DNA of 64,000 bases from Undaria pinnatifida (taxonomy: Eukaryota; Sar; Phaeophyceae; Laminariales; Alariaceae): positions 14,910,935 through 14,974,934 of the forward strand of contig JABAKD010000021.1 of NCBI GenBank assembly GCA_012845835.1. Direction: 5' to 3'. The translations under genes were made by a program, and so were the position numbers. Shown here one piece after another: positions 63,631-64,000 of this stretch. A model generated the notes under the pieces. The model did not search any database, was not told the origin of the DNA, and was given only the letters and a program-made list of their open reading frames with translations. Position 1 is the first letter of the stretch. Each line of letters starts with the position of its first letter.

Positions 63631-64000
63631 GTAGCAAGTGCTCCACGGTAGTGGATGCCGCGAGACCCGAAAAGACCCGCGGATGAACACTCCCGTGACT
63701 GGCTCTGAGCAGTTGGAAACAGACGCCCCAAAAGTGAAACGTACTGACTATTTGCTAGTACAATACTCCCGGTGCTTTGGTCCATGGTGCGGCATGATAT
63801 TTTTCGTCCCCGGCGTGTTCTTTCCGATGGGGATCCCTCCTCAGCTCGGGAACTACCGCGTCCATTAAGGTATTTGCAGTCCCGTTTTTTGTGCAGCTTT
63901 GTGTCAGCAGGGTTTCACGACAGGTTCCTAATCGGTAGGTGCCGTTAGCCGGCTATCTGATTTATGTCGGCAAAGTTGGTTGGTGAAGGCAAGTGTTAGC
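63631..64000. other. No recognisable gene
   Basis: A plus-strand frame of 76 codons (63638-63868) has no domain. The window ends without a further feature. Confidence 0.4.

Overview
This window looks like an accessory, transposon-dense stretch of a nuclear eukaryotic genome. Coding exons are short and joined by GT-AG introns with pyrimidine-rich acceptors, there are no operons or Shine-Dalgarno sites, and most of the DNA is dispersed repeats, microsatellites and degenerate retroelements. Long GC-rich last exons, divergent or alternating gene strands, and a restriction-like-endonuclease non-LTR retrotransposon would fit a stramenopile such as a brown alga, but that assignment is inference. No tRNA gene, rRNA or CRISPR array was found.

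Layout. 1-8.7 kb is a mosaic of retroposon fragments: a LINE C-terminal relic, tRNA-headed SINE pieces, a (CAA)-tailed repeat, a G/C-rich retroposon in two long copies, a 228-bp tandem duplication and a 34-bp G run. 8.7-13.4 kb (minus) is a decayed non-LTR retrotransposon with a reverse transcriptase (YLDD), a cysteine/histidine knuckle and a restriction-like endonuclease. 13.7-14.1 kb is a long trinucleotide microsatellite. 15.6-17.7 kb is a degenerate array of a short AACGTTGAAGTT-like motif. 20.2-24.3 kb is an array of repeated units in alternating orientation, forming palindromes. 27.6-28.6 kb is a roughly 1-kb near-perfect palindrome whose arms encode a zinc-finger protein fragment. 29.3-30.2 kb is a 410-bp direct duplication.

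Genes with the best support: (1) a minus-strand MGRN1/LUL-type RING E3 ubiquitin ligase, with four exons between 42628 and 38109 whose splice phases all agree; (2) a minus-strand first exon of a MaoC-like hydroxyacyl-thioester dehydratase at 32895-32387; (3) a plus-strand coiled-coil gene with four phase-consistent exons between 56990 and 59882, plus a partial exon duplicate near 60.6 kb. A divergent pair of candidate first exons lies around 48.8-49.2 kb.

The right half also holds non-autonomous DNA elements: a 264-bp foldback MITE in the upstream intron region of the RING gene; an 814-bp TIR element, with a second copy broken into three pieces by two insertions; and a roughly 90-bp MITE family with single copies and a five-unit tandem array at 62.9-63.4 kb. 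One retroposon 3' end, with a conserved stem-loop, recurs about sixteen times across the window. The genes do not form an evident pathway.
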